A stretch of 64,000 nucleotides of DNA from Phoronis australis (taxonomy: Eukaryota > Phoronida > Phoronidae). Below, one piece after another: positions 10,570 to 23,743 of the stretch. A model generated the notes under the pieces. The model was not told the origin of the DNA. It did no database searches and was given only the letters and a program-made list of their open reading frames with translations. The stretch's first letter is position 1. Every line of letters begins with the position of its first letter. The stretch is taken from NCBI GenBank assembly GCA_002633005.1, contig NMRA01000423.1, positions 130,106 to 194,105 on the forward strand. Direction: 5' to 3'. The translations under genes were made by a program, and so were the position numbers.

Positions 10570-13500
10570 TTAGAAGGCGCTGAAGCCAACAGGTCGAATC
10601 TTCATGCTCGTTCTTTTCAGGGAGTATCTGTGACCTTTGAACGAGTCCCAAGTGACCCCTTTGCCATAGCTGTTGTCACCGTACAGGCCGTTCAGGTTGG
10701 AGCGGTGACAATTAGAGTACCACCAGGCGCCTTTACGGGCGGCAGCACAGTTCATGCGGCTTTTGTCGTTATCATTGTCCATGGTGCTGAAGGCGCGGCG
10801 GTTGTGATAGTTGAGAGATTCGCCTGAAACAGGAGCCACGAATGCGTTTGTGAACATCATCTTAGTCAATTGGCCGTAATTAAATCACTATAAAAGTCAT
10901 CATGAATTTCTTCCTCGCTCCCTCTCCACCCTTTCTTTACCCCTCTCCGCCCTCCTCTCCTCCGCCATCCTCTCCTCCGCCCCCTTTTCCTTTCCCCCCG
11001 TCCCTATTCTTTTTTCCTCCTTACCGCCATTACTCCCATCCTCCACCCGTTAGACATATTCGAAACTTGTTCACTATGTCACAATTCCGGCTTGAATGAT
11101 TGTTATTTTTAACGTTGCTTTCCTGAAAATTGACTATAAGGGATCAATGCACTTTTGCATTACGCAGTTTGACGAAAAAGATAACTTTCTCATTTGAACT
11201 GTTATATGTACAAGGCAATACAAAACAAAACACCCATACAAGTGAGACAATCACTATGTACATGAACTGGAAGATATTTTTCCTTTGAAATATCAATTGT
11301 GCTTGAATTGAATGTCATTATTCCCATAAAATGGACTTTTACCTGCATCTCCTAAATAGCTGCCAATGCTGAGCTTATATTTGCGTGTTTCTGAACCAAT
11401 AGAGAACGCTGTATAAAATGCGTGCTTCTTGACACCATCGTGATCCTCTAGATCCACACGCAACTCGTACGTAGTCTGTCGCGTTAGTCGGTGGATGTTC
11501 TCGTTACCTGAAATGTCATAGATCGAGGCCTAAAGGCAGCGCATCGTATATTGTTCTTCGTGACACTCTTTCACTGCACTGTCACTAAATTACCTGAATT
11601 ACCTTCTGCGAGTGGGTTCACTGAAGATGTTGGGCACAAATCCTCTTGCCATAGGTACACCCAATGAGAATAAGCTGAAGGGTATTGGGGGCGATGTTTC
11701 CCGAAGTTAAGTCTTCTCACAGAACCCGGATATCCGGTGGCTGGAAGCTGACTGGCCAAGAACCTTTCTAGTCGTAAAAGGTCAAGGCTGTCACTGGTAA
11801 CTGTGAAGTTGGTTTCGAGGCTCGTTAAAATATTCTACCTCAACAACACTGACGTCACATAGACATACAGTAGCTCCACACTCACAAAAACGACGGACCT
11901 GCAAACTCAATTAACGGTCACCCACTGTATAAAACACTGCATAAATGAAAAACAAGGTTCTGAGCTGTCAACTGTCAGCTGTACATGAAAACACGGCTTA
12001 CAGACTCTTCACTTAGTCATATGTGAACCAGTGAGTCGTGTTTGTGGGTACGCAGACATGTTGTATGAGTGTGGGACGTGTGTATGAGTCGGTAAACTTG
12101 GTTTGCAGGTCCTCGATCAGCGTGCATCAACGCACGTGCCACGTTGTTCTAGTAGCCTGTAAAAAACGAACTATTTCGTACGTCTACCTCAGCGTTGGAA
12201 CTGAAGCCAGAAACCTTTCCTCCAATAGTGGTCAACGTTATACTATGAATTGCTTGAGTTTAATCGAACTAGTAGCAGGGTGAATGCCGTCTGGTGAGAA
12301 GTGCGGATGGTGTGGTCTAGCTATTGGACTTGATCCAAATAACGGCAGTAAGTATGGGTCTAGTGACGCCGTGACAACATCGTGGTGAAATAACGTTGTT
12401 TTATCAGCCAGTAAGTAGTAGATCTAACGAGCCCAATGTGACGTAGCAGTACAAGCACACAAAGTTGTCTTAAAAAATGCATACGCATTTAACAGATAGC
12501 ACTTCATGTACACAGACTCCAATCAATAAGACGCAAAACAGCGGAATGATTGTGACACCAATTTTGTATCCTTTGAATTGTACGGTTATGATGAGCTCGA
12601 CAAGCAACTTAAATTCAGGTACGTGTGTAAAAAAAGAGAGCAGTGTGAAATTTCGCTCAATCACCATAACAACGAAGTTTTCAGCACATTAATACTTGGC
12701 ACCAAGAAAACCTCCACAAGTACATCTCTGAGCAGAACAACTAGGTGTGCAGCTTACTGGGGCTGTACTTTTCCGTCATTCTTGTTTTCCGCTACTAACG
12801 TCCAGACGTCGACATACTGTGTTTGATAAGCTTATTCACAACTCTTGAACGACCGTGCACCACTCGTGAGCGATCGTGACTTCTGGATGGTTATCCTGAT
12901 ACTGGCATGTAAACATACACTGCCATAACTATGACAAAATGTCAGATTTTATTGGTATAATAACTGACATCTTTCTTAGAGAAGAGCAAGAGAAATATCG
13001 GTTGTTTCGCAACAAAACACGTGCTTTGACTAACAGTTTAGGTCAAGGTTGGTCAAAACAGGTGACAGAAAACAGGTCCAGACAAATACTGTGCAATTTG
13101 TTGTACTTACCCAACCAGAACTCTGTCGACAAATTTCCGAAACCTTGCTTATATTCATACCAGTTGCGATAAAAGCCAATAGAACCGTCTTGTCGACTTT
13201 GGAACACCTAGCATAAAGATGCACATGTTTGGATTAACATTGGATTAAACAAGTGCTGAATATAGCCGGGGTTAGTTTTATTTATTGACATTTTCTTTTT
13301 GCTCTTGAACAAGGTTGTCGCCTGTTTTCGTTCAATATTCGCACCGTTTCCTGTCCCTTTCTTATGTGATAACCGATGGTCACCCCACACGGTGATCATG
13401 ACTTCCTCACTGTTCTCCAACGATTCATAACTTAACGTCATAGAACGCGCCATGAGCCACATTTATCTACAAAAGGTGGGAAAATGTTTATCACCTCTCT

Positions 13501-16500
13501 ATGGACATAGCATATGTAGTGACATAGCTAGTTTATTTGGGTGCATTTGAATACAGAAAGATCATGCCGTAAGCCACTTCACAACATACCGTCCATCCTC
13601 CTCCGTCGGTCACCATGTCACAGTAAACTTCCATCTTACCAGCGCCATCACTCGGTGTAATGTTATAAACACCACTTTGTTTGACGCCTCCTTCATAAAG
13701 TTCAGAACAGTCCTTACCTGAAACTGTAGTCATAAATATAAGATTTTTCCGAGTTGACTGAAAATTTGCAAAACTCGGCTAGTTTCTCGTGTATCTCATA
13801 AAATTCAGACGATAAAGTTCATCCTCCACCTTAGTTTAAGAAACACCTGTCTGAACTCCTGTCCTGGCAGTTCAAACTCTTACTATAAATCTGCTTTTCT
13901 AACTGAATTGATGTTAAGAAAAATAATATACACTAAAATACAATGAATTAATTCTCATAAAGCCTCATGTTTTGCTGTCTTTGTCATGTTTGTCGCCACT
14001 GTACGTTCAACAATAAACACGTTAAGTTTAATGCCACCCATGCATGGTGACCAGTCTCTAATGAAACAAGATCTCAGAGCTAGAACAAACCTCCGGTACC
14101 ACAGGCAAGACGAGCAGGTAAACTAGTGGAGCGCACTGGGTCTATGAGACCTGGATTATTTCATTTCCTTCCTATTTCATACACTAGATATGACTAAAAA
14201 GAAGAGACATTCTTGCGCTTCGTTTACTGCTTGCAGTATATCACGTAACTTGAGCCATTTTGTACATTCATCTTTTCAATTGCAAGATAACTACACATAC
14301 ATGTATGTGCAGAGAACCTGTCCTGAGGCAGCTGGGACTGCTTCAGTAGATGATTTGCTGAGGACCGATTCCATCTCAGGAAGTCTTGATATTTTTCATG
14401 TAGGTTATATTGGACTATTTAGCGGAATACGACCGATTGCCATACTTCGAAACCATACGCGGACGTCGAGGGTCAACAAATGGCAAGGCACAATACATGT
14501 ATGTAGTCAAAACTATCAAATCGTTGGTAATTGAACGTTCATCATAATTTGTCCACACTTGTGGTATAAAGTTGCGTCAAGAGATCTTAGACAGCGAAAA
14601 TACTACATATGATAAAAACATTAAATTGCTCAGTTTGAAGTTTTGCTTCGTTGATACATTGCACATGCGCAATCAAGCATTGTCAGTTTGCGCCATCATT
14701 TGGAGATTTTACTCTGTTCCATGTTACGCTGCCGTTTTTATACCTGGGCATCCAACGGTATTGCATGGCTGACTTTGCGAGCTGCTCCCGTTACAAGTGG
14801 CACCGCCGTTTGTAGGTGTGGGGTTGGTGCAAGTCCTAGTCGCTCTCCGTGAACCACCTCCGCAAGAAGCGGAGCAAGATTCAGAACTACTCCAGGCAGA
14901 CCAGCCGCCGTTCACTGGAAATTCAATTCAACAATGCAAATGCGCCCCCAGTTTCATGAACAATTTCTCAGACCAATTGGTCTGAGGCAATTCCAAGGTT
15001 TCAGGAAAGCTTGGTGAGCGAGTAGATATAGTCTTGAATTTTACGATATTCATTCACAGATGTGACTCCATAGTCAGATCGACACATACAGTTTTGACAA
15101 CAGTGAAGGATTTTTCCATAATTAAGGCACATTTAGCTGGACGCATATCCGTATAGATCATGATGCTCACCCACCATTTCAGAAAATGTGATAATCGCAT
15201 CTCGTTAACGTTAATTACCATGAACATGGACGCCGATTCTAGAACAATTCGGGCGCTCGTGCCCGAAAGTGCACGCAAATTGGTCAGTCTCGTCCCAAAG
15301 CCTGAAGATAGCGCTGATCGGTTTAGCCATTTCAGACTTGGTTGTCGGACATGAAATGTGTCAGAATTCTGACACATTTTTATGGAAATCTACGGAATAC
15401 TACGAGTAATATAATTTTGAAATTTTCTGCAGTTTTAAATTAGAATGGAAACAAATAGTATATTGCAAAAATGATGTATTTTTATTCGAAAATAGATTAA
15501 TTTCTATACTATTTATAAAAAATAATTGGAAATAAGTAGAAGACAAGTTTTTTTCAAACAATAATCAGTACATGGCCTTCTGCTCCATGAATGGCAACAA
15601 CGCCAGTGAAAATAATTTAAATCTGCTTCTGTTTTAATGACGTCAAGGCAGCGGCCAATCGTTGCGCAGAAGATAATTCCCATAACCAAGCTTTGAATGA
15701 CAAAACCGATCAGCGCCAAGAGGCTGGCAAATTGGTAAGAATGCAATTGAAACCGCAGGCGCAGTATTGACATCGGTTTGCCTTCTTGGCCAATAGATGT
15801 CACAACTAGTTGACCAAGGAGGCTACAATGTGAAAAGGAAGCTTTTGTTAGGAATTACGTCCTTGCGGACCGTAATCGAGGACGATTGACAGCTCTGGAA
15901 AGGCTTGGGTTCAGATTTCAAGTTTTTACTCGAAACGTTCCATGTAGTTGGTCAAACCTTGCGTCGAGTGTCAAGTACAGAGATTAGATCCCGGGCGGTG
16001 CACTGGGATCTGTTTCATGATGGTGATTTTAGAATAAAGTCTGAGAATATGAGTTACACTACCCACAACCACATACAAAAAGTTTTGTCTCACTCCAGCG
16101 ATCTAAAAGTTCAAATTCTCAGACGATAAACCAATAATAGCTAGCTTATTTAACGGGCTCTATTGCCATCAATAATTGTTTTCAGAGGAGATTTATGAGC
16201 AAGTTTAAAGGGATGCGATTAATGTCGTTTATAGTGACGAAAAAGATAAACAAACGCAAAACAAATTGTGAAAGATGGATCATGTAGATTAGGAGAAGCG
16301 CAACTTGAAGTGAAACTTAATAAAGCCCAAAGTCACAAGTTTCTCCTTTGCAGCGTGTGCAACGAAATTCAGTACAAGTCGCGAAACGGGTGGTTACGAT
16401 GCTTCCTACATTTTCTAACACAGTAGTGTCAATAACTCCTTCTTTATACGTTACCAAAAAGTCTTTAAAAACCCGAAATTTTTACATTACTGACGAAAAC

Positions 16501-19500
16501 ACCCGGTCGCTACATGTACATTTTTTTATCTGAGGATCTGGCATAAAATTTAAGCTTAAAAACTTGATAAATAATAAATTTACGCCAAACTGTTACTTAT
16601 TTCTGAAAATGTGGGCAAATTACAACCCCACTATTCCCCCACTTTACGTAAAGTGCTACCGCCGCTCGATGCTACAGAATGGTGTCTCAGTAGTTGAGTG
16701 CTACATGTATATCCAATCTCTTAAAGCAAACCGGAATTAGGCAGTGCAATTCCTATGAATATGCTTTTACACTGCGTGTTCTTCAAAACTAACCTGGACA
16801 GCCACCAGTGTTGCATGACCGTGATCTTGAGCTATTTCCGGAGCAGGAAGAGCCGCCAAATGCTGGCGTGGGATTAGTGCACGTCCTTGTCGCTGACTGC
16901 GATCCACCTCCGCAAGAAACACTGCAAGGCATCCAATTACTCCAGCCAGACCAACTGCCATTCACTGTAAATGTAAAGTGTCCCTTTGAAACAAATGGAA
17001 AAGTGTCAATTCAAATTCTCCTATCGTAAAATAATAGTAAGGAAAAAATTGTCGCTGCAACAGACAAATTCATATTTGTAGAATATATAACACGATTGAA
17101 GGCGGAGCCTTGGTTGCGGGCCAAAGCCAACAATTGACCTATCGCCAGGATTTTGAGTGACGACTTAACAGACCATTTAGAACGCATCATTATTGACACA
17201 CCTTCGTTTCCAAGCCGCCATTTTACCCGACAAACAACACGTTGCACGTTAAAACTTATTTTTTGTTAGTCGACATTATGCAAGAGGGCGGAGCTTGCGA
17301 CAGGTAAATTAGTGTTAAAAACTCCGAACATTTTCATTGTGAATGATACAAGATCTTTTATTACGAATAAGGTTATTAAAGCAAAACTTGGCAATATGAT
17401 CGGCACAAGGTTTTTGCCATTATTGAGACGAATCTATGATTTCCTGTCCTTTGAGACCGATCTGCTGCTCCGGCCACTTTGTGGGCCTAATCCAGCCATA
17501 CGGCTTGTATGTGGGTGTTAAACTGTGGCCAATAGGTTAACACGCACAGAGTTCAGGGGTCGTTTTATTTTCAACTTCGGTTCCTGTCTGCGCTGGATAT
17601 TTGGAATATTGCGTTAAGTCTTTCGACTTGGTCGACTCGACAACATGTAAGTTTTTCTTGCGCGATGTGTTGAACGCAGAGTCCATTTGCAAAGCGAATA
17701 TCCACTTAAAATCAAAACAGAATAACAAACATCTAATCAAAATGTGTCGATGTTGATGTCGTTGTTAACTGGCGAAAGACTGGACAGTCAGTTACGCTGT
17801 TCTGTTACTTTACTGTACACGCAAACACTGTCGCGAACGATGAAAGGGGGGGTTGGCTATCTCGTCAGGTTGAACATGCTGATCATTTTTACAAAAAAAG
17901 GACTCGAACAAAGTCTGATTAGGTTGTTTGTTGTCGGTGACTACCGACGATAAACTTCTTATGCTGTGAATGAAAATGCGAAAGAAGAAATCGAAGCTAG
18001 AATTTTCAACTATCTGACCGCCATTTTTCAGTCCACTCAGGATGGTTACTAACGGTTACATTTTGAATTTTGTGACAAACTACGGCAAAAAGGTTGACGC
18101 ATTGCTTTGAGACCTTCTACACTGTCACAATTAAGGGATAATGTGTGTCCACCGACCATGCTTGGCCAGCCTTCCTCCCTGCTTGAGGAATTTTGGAAGT
18201 ATGTGTAATATATTTGTTAACTATGCAATATAGACAACAAGATTTTTCGTGTGCACCATAGACATCATAATAATATGATGTCTATGGTCTACACCTATGT
18301 GATCACGTGATCAGTTGTTATTTTATGTATAGCTTCGGTGACAATATATCAGATGTATTCAGCTTCAACATTCTCGCACGAACCGACAACAAACATCTCC
18401 CCAGCAATGAACACGAGTAAAAAACAGCTTCCTTTCCAGGCGTGATCAGGTCTCACAAAAAAACAAGACGCGAAACAGAACCACATGGTACAAAAATTAA
18501 TACTGCACTCAACCAAACAAAAAATCGAGTGGAAAAAAGAACTGACCCGGATTTCGCCGGACATGCGTTTTGATGCCATTAGCATGTCAGCAGCGTGTTT
18601 CATAAATTAAGCCCTCATGGTTATGTTGGACCTTACCAACATGACTGTGCATTAGCTCAAGAACATAAAGCAAATTTACTGTTAGTAAAGGTTCATACTT
18701 GTTCAAAGTAGTCCGTCATTACATGTGTCACAAGTGTATGCCTTTTCATTGAACTTTAGTAAAAGAGAAAGTTACATTCACGGCAAAACAATGACGTCAA
18801 CAGCATGACCAAATGTAGTTGATATTAAAAGCTGAAAGATGAAGTATAAAATCTGTTTTAAAGTTTCCTAAATTATTTTTTCTTTTTTGTTTCAGGAAAC
18901 TTTGAACCTTTCATTCAAATTCTATCAGCCCTCTATGAGATATGATGTTCTGATAATAGGAAAATCTATGATTTCACATGACGCTAAGTACAGATATTTA
19001 GACGAATATCTACATATATTTGTAACAGTAAAAGAACAAATTTTTTCAAAGTAATTTTTGCCAATCTGTCACGAGACCATGTATTTGACACAAATTTAGC
19101 AAAGAAGAACATGACCAAATAATCGTTTAATATAAATATTCAAGATAAAATCGCAGAACGCTACATAACTACAGTTCCCTGTTTTTGTTGTTTTCGTTTT
19201 CGTTTTCGTTTGATGCAGCTTTTCATAGCTTCTTTCATAAGTATAATTTAAGTCAGAAATTTATAGTCCCTTACACAAAAATGGAATATATCAAAAAACA
19301 ATTCCTGCCAGCGTTTTGGAGATCAGCGTGTGAAGCATGCTATCTGTAAGTTTTATTTGAGTCTCTTCAGTCATTTCTGAGATTTCCCGAAGTTGGTCAA
19401 AAGTTCCTAATTTGACTTTTGGTAATTTGGATCGTCATATCTCTGAAATGGCAGGTTGGACTCTAATGAAAGTTTCAGACACTATTTTTAAAGCATTGTT

Positions 19501-20844
19501 CTCCAAAACATCATTAAAAGGTGTTCTTAAAATGCTTAATGAAGACCGTCTAGTGATGTTTGTGAAAAACATTGCATACAACAATAGCAAAATGACAATT
19601 TTGAAAACTCTAACAGCGTTTTGAGATTTCACTGTGAACATGCATATTAGAAACGAATTTTGGTCAAGTTGTTGATATCGTAGTGTTGCTATGATTGTAC
19701 GCGTACCTTTCTTGTTTGTTAACTTTTGTTAAACAGACACACTGAAGTGATCCAATTAATGAAAATTGGTGAAAATTCAAACATCAAACTCTGCAAGCTT
19801 TTTATTTCAACATATACACTTTATTGGGTTAAAATCACCACTTTTTATGTATTTGGCTGATTGCAGTAGTCAATAAGGTTCCACATCACCTTAAATACAT
19901 TTTGCAAACATTGTATATACATGTTCACAAACATAATTCAATACCATAATTATGATCGATCCGAATCATTGAAAAAATCATTACGACACAGTAAGTTTAG
20001 GTCACGAGAACTGATGTGGCCTTGTGATTGGAACCTTACAGACGCGCTTCAATGGCATTCGTGTAAGATTACTGAATTTGTGGCAACTGTGAGAAGTGCA
20101 TTCTTTGCATCAATACATCTGCAGATTTTTCTTGAGTTGAACTTACCCTTAGGTTGAATTTCAGCTCTTTCAAGAAAAGATTGGAGTAGGGCAATCATGT
20201 GTTGCACTGATTCTTTGTGGTTTAACGCAGACCGAAGTTGGCTCTCTATATAGTCAAGCCGTATCTGAGTCTCTTTCTTTAAGGTGTCAAGTTGCGACTT
20301 TGTCTCCCGCGACTCGTTTTCACATTCGTTTAGTCGAGTTTGCGTCTCGTTCATCAGTCGAAGGTCATCACAAAGAGAGTAGATCCTTTCGGAGTGACTA
20401 CATGTCACGTGAATATTCCTTTGAACAAATCACAGCTTTCAGGAAAACACACTGCAGTACATACACTCAAACCACTTCATATCTTATCGAACATTAGTTA
20501 TTTGTGCTGAAATATTAAATATTCAGTTTTGAACTTTGAAAACAAATACAATCACCTGAACATCAATGTTTTTCGTTGACAATATCGGGACGGCGTTGGA
20601 ACTTCCAACTGGTGGTCGTGTAATTGAAATAAAAAGAAAGGACAGAAAATTAAAGGAAAAGAGATTCGCTGGCAAATACATGTGCCGGATTCGCCACCGT
20701 CGTCGGATTCTTCTCTGAACCAATGCTTAATATTCCTACTTGGCACTGTGCATCAGTGGTCGCCAACTCATATCAGTTTCCTTACCCATACACTACGAAA
20801 CCAGGGAACGCTACCGTGCAAATAAGGAACAGCAATGCACTCAT
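10570..20844 (-). CDS. Secreted coiled-coil / TSP1x2 / fibrinogen-related (FReD) protein
   Basis: Eight exons (minus): 20844-20786, 20418-20147, 16964-16794, 14914-14744, 13717-13590, 13207-13111, 11507-11343, 10823-10570. They join in frame to 438 residues and TAA; an in-frame TGA lies three codons before the ATG. Exon 1 encodes a signal peptide ([15 protein letters not shown]). Exon 2 is a charged coiled coil of about 90 residues with three cysteines and NET and NES glycosylation sites. Exons 3 and 4 are each one 171-bp TSP1 repeat ([34 protein letters not shown]). Exons 5-8 form a whole FRe[79 protein letters not shown] (calcium loop), [22 protein letters not shown]. FReDs are secreted lectin-like domains in ficolins and FREPs. 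Inferred role: oligomeric extracellular pattern recognition or matrix binding. I know no standard family with this order. Further small exons in the long introns cannot be excluded. Confidence 0.9.
10905..11050. repeat. Pyrimidine-rich low-complexity tract
   Basis: Almost pure C/T on the plus strand (repeats of cctcctctcctccgcc), so a polypurine tract in the transcript of the TSP1-FReD gene, in its last intron. It produces a spurious proline/serine-rich frame that I do not call. Confidence 0.8.
15905..16005. repeat. Fragment of the AATCTTTGTA MITE family
   Basis: Contains tttttactcgaaac and ends agagattagatcccgggc, matching the terminal part of the copies at 28087-28457 and 34440-34840. It lies between the two TSP1 exons of the TSP1-FReD gene. 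Only one end is present. Confidence 0.4.
18255..18313. repeat. Perfect hairpin followed by a 14-bp palindrome
   Basis: Bases 18255-18269 and 18274-18288 form a perfect 15-bp stem with a four-base loop. Eleven bases on, 18300-18313 (tgatcacgtgatca) is a perfect palindrome with a CACGTG E-box core. Both lie in the 3.2-kb intron between the coiled-coil and first TSP1 exons. They could be remnants of a MITE or a structured RNA; no function is assigned. Confidence 0.6.
19395..19830 (+). repeat. Dispersed about 450-bp repeat family, copy 2
   Basis: Same order of conserved words as copy 1 (gtcatatctctgaaatg, atgaaagtttcag, cgttttgagattt, a caaactctgcaagctttt tail). Same orientation as the copies at 9640, 26862 and 60628. 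It sits in the intron after the coiled-coil exon of the TSP1-FReD gene. Confidence 0.55.
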
Positions 20845-23743
20845 CCTGTGTCAACTATAGCAGATGGAGTTTAGACTCTGCTACGCTAAAAGCAGCGTCC
20901 AGGTTTAAGTACACCTTCGATGGAATACAGGTTGGTGTGAATGTTTGTTGTTATAGCGTAACGTTTGCGTGAATTGGGTGTACGGAAAGTTTTCCAGTCA
21001 ATATACATATGTATCTTGCTAAGAAACTATGACACCCAAATTTTCCAAATGATGCATGTGAGCTTAATTGGGTGAAAGAATATTTTTGGGGCAATCGTGG
21101 GAACAAAATGGTAACTGAATCTAATGAACGTGTCAAACGATATTTGTTTTGTTAAATGGGGTGGTTTTGCTTAGGGATCGTCTATACATCTTGTAATTAA
21201 CGCCATTTTAAAGTGGTAACTGAATGTTCGCTATTTTCAGATTCCCTCCTACACTCTGATTTCCACACACACATTTTCTAAAAAATGGTTACGTTGGCCT
21301 AAAATCCCTTTTCCCAGTGTAAAACGTTTGCACGTTTTTGAAAAGCTCGTGATCATTGACGATACTTTTTAATCAATGTGACTTCCTGCCTCCACGAAAA
21401 GATCGGCTTGTCTCGGACATTATGACTTTAATGCTCGTCCTTAAATGAATTCTCCTCTTTCGCGGAGGTACATGTAGAAAAACGCATTGCACGACTGGCA
21501 AACTTCAAAATATAAAAACAACACGCTGCACTTATATTTGCTCTTTTCGCCAATTTCTTAGTGAAAAAATTGTACCTCAAAATACAGTAGTATAAATTTG
21601 TCTGCATTAAAAAAAATCGAACACGTGTTAATTACGATAAGAGATACTAACTGGCGCATTTGCCTATGAAGAAACTGGACAAGTGTTTGACACATCTGTT
21701 CATAGCTCCATCTGTTGTGTTCTGGGTAAACACCTTAGAATGGGAAAACCAGGAGGGGTCTATTTTCTGACCTGAGGGGAATATCCGGACTTTTAACCTG
21801 GCGTCAGCAAACATTGAACCTCAGCGGTATTTAAACTCTTTGCTAGTACGCAGAAAATTAATCCTGTTTGCAGCCTTTGGCTGAAATAAAATCGGACATT
21901 CGAAGAATTAGTTAATGTGATTAAAAGAAAATTAAATTAGGCAAACTAAAATTGTCCACACCTCGTCTGTGACCTAAGCCACTTTTCCCGCTGTGCTGTA
22001 TAAAATCAAAACCCTGCCATTTGTGGTTGGCACGCGTTAAAATGCTGACCATAAGTGTGAACTCGCAAGGTGGAGGGTATTCCTGGAAATTTGGGGTGTA
22101 AAATGGAATATCGGCTGTGAACATTGTGAGCAACAGAGAACAGGTGGCCAGTTCATAACTAAGTATTCTGGAAGTAGGATTTGAGCTTTGAGGCGCTTCA
22201 GTGTCGCAGACTGAAGTCTCCTGATACTGGCGGTTGATTAATAATTAAAAAGAATTTAAATGAAAAATCATGGCACATGGCTGTTTTTCTAGGCATCGAT
22301 GACTGATTAACGCAAAAATTTTGGAAGTCTGTGGTTTGGTTGCGAAAAAATAAGCGAAACTCCGGAAACACGTACTGAAATTAACGTGAATTCAATCTTG
22401 AACGATCAGGAGGCAACGCTGTTTAATTTTTATTAAACCTTTCGTTTTTCTGTAGTTAATCAAAATACCTGTAAACCGGAGAAACCACGGTTTGCATGTT
22501 TGCGATCTAATTGGCAATTGGATTTCTGTTCTTTTCCCGTCAACAAAATGTGTCCGATTAATACTGTCTGATCGGTGGACGAGCTTATCCCTGTGACATT
22601 CAAGGAAAGACAGTTACTATATTTACACGATTGCGTTTTACAGCAAAATATTTTTAGATCGTATACATACCGGCTCAGACCAATATCCCGATCACAGTCT
22701 TCAAAAAACGCAAAAACTAGAAGGAAATTTGCATCTTTTTCCACTCTGCCAAACAGAATATTGTGCATTAGTCAAAACACTTCAAAACATTTCTTATGTC
22801 CACACGATCATACATGTATGTTATCGCATAGTTTAGGCCCCTGTTTTCTTTGTAAACAATGTCGTGGTCCCAAAAATGTCGTCAAAATATGGGACAGAAA
22901 ATTCATAAGTTATAAGATGTACATGTAATTCATTGTCTCCGTTCTATAAGCAAAAATTTCACGTTGGAAATGCAGTGGCCAATGTCTCCCTACAATCTGA
23001 CACAGTGCCACCTATACTGAAAAGTGGCCCCGTGGAAACATGATCAGCGACACACGAAATCCGTGTGTGTGCATCAATGCGCATGCTTGGTCGGAAGTTT
23101 ACCCATCACATCGCCACCACTTGCACACGCCTTCTATGCACAGAACTTGTTTGGGCATAAGCCACTGGATCGGGGGTTTGCTTGATCTTGTTTACTTCGA
23201 TCACAGCCCGTTTTAATAAATTACAACTATTCAAGTCAAAGGTAGTCGCCAAACTACGTAACATGAAAGGTTATAGATCGGTCTTTTGTGTTGTTATGCA
23301 ACAAAATGGAGATTCTCATCTCGCCGGTTTTTTGTTAGTATGAAAACTCGCAATTCATCGGATATGTTGTTTGTGATTGCTGATGTGTACCTTTACACGT
23401 GTATGTCCAAATCACTGAGTTATCTCAAGTTCCGTTATCGGTGTGACCTTTATAACATATTCCAGTGTGACCAGTCAGTCATCCCGGATAACGTGTCATA
23501 AACAAGCCGGTGTTGGGAATTCATGCAACTGGATCGTGTTGTCGTATGCACCGGCTCTACGAAAGTCCTTACGGTCTTGACCATCGTCTATTGGACATGA
23601 CAGTCCCTGTCCACTTCACCGCTTTGAAGTTCAACGTAGAAAATGGCATTCGTGAATATTCTTTTCTACGGAATGAATAGAAGTAGCGGGATCGTCTGAA
23701 TGCTTAAAGACTATAACAGGAGTTAATTATCCCGTAAAGAGAA
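20845..23743. other. Divergent intergenic region between the TSP1-FReD and TNF-receptor genes
   Basis: The two genes start on opposite strands 2.9 kb apart, so their promoters must lie here or share it. I see no clear TATA, CpG-dense block or conserved motif. A short repeat (gccacctatactgaaaagtgg) at 23007-23027 recurs in the receptor's first intron at 24809-24829. Confidence 0.5.

Noticed and set aside
10630-11099. Valine-rich and proline-rich plus-strand peptides
   Set aside because: The first is antisense to the last FReD exon; the second translates a polypyrimidine tract.
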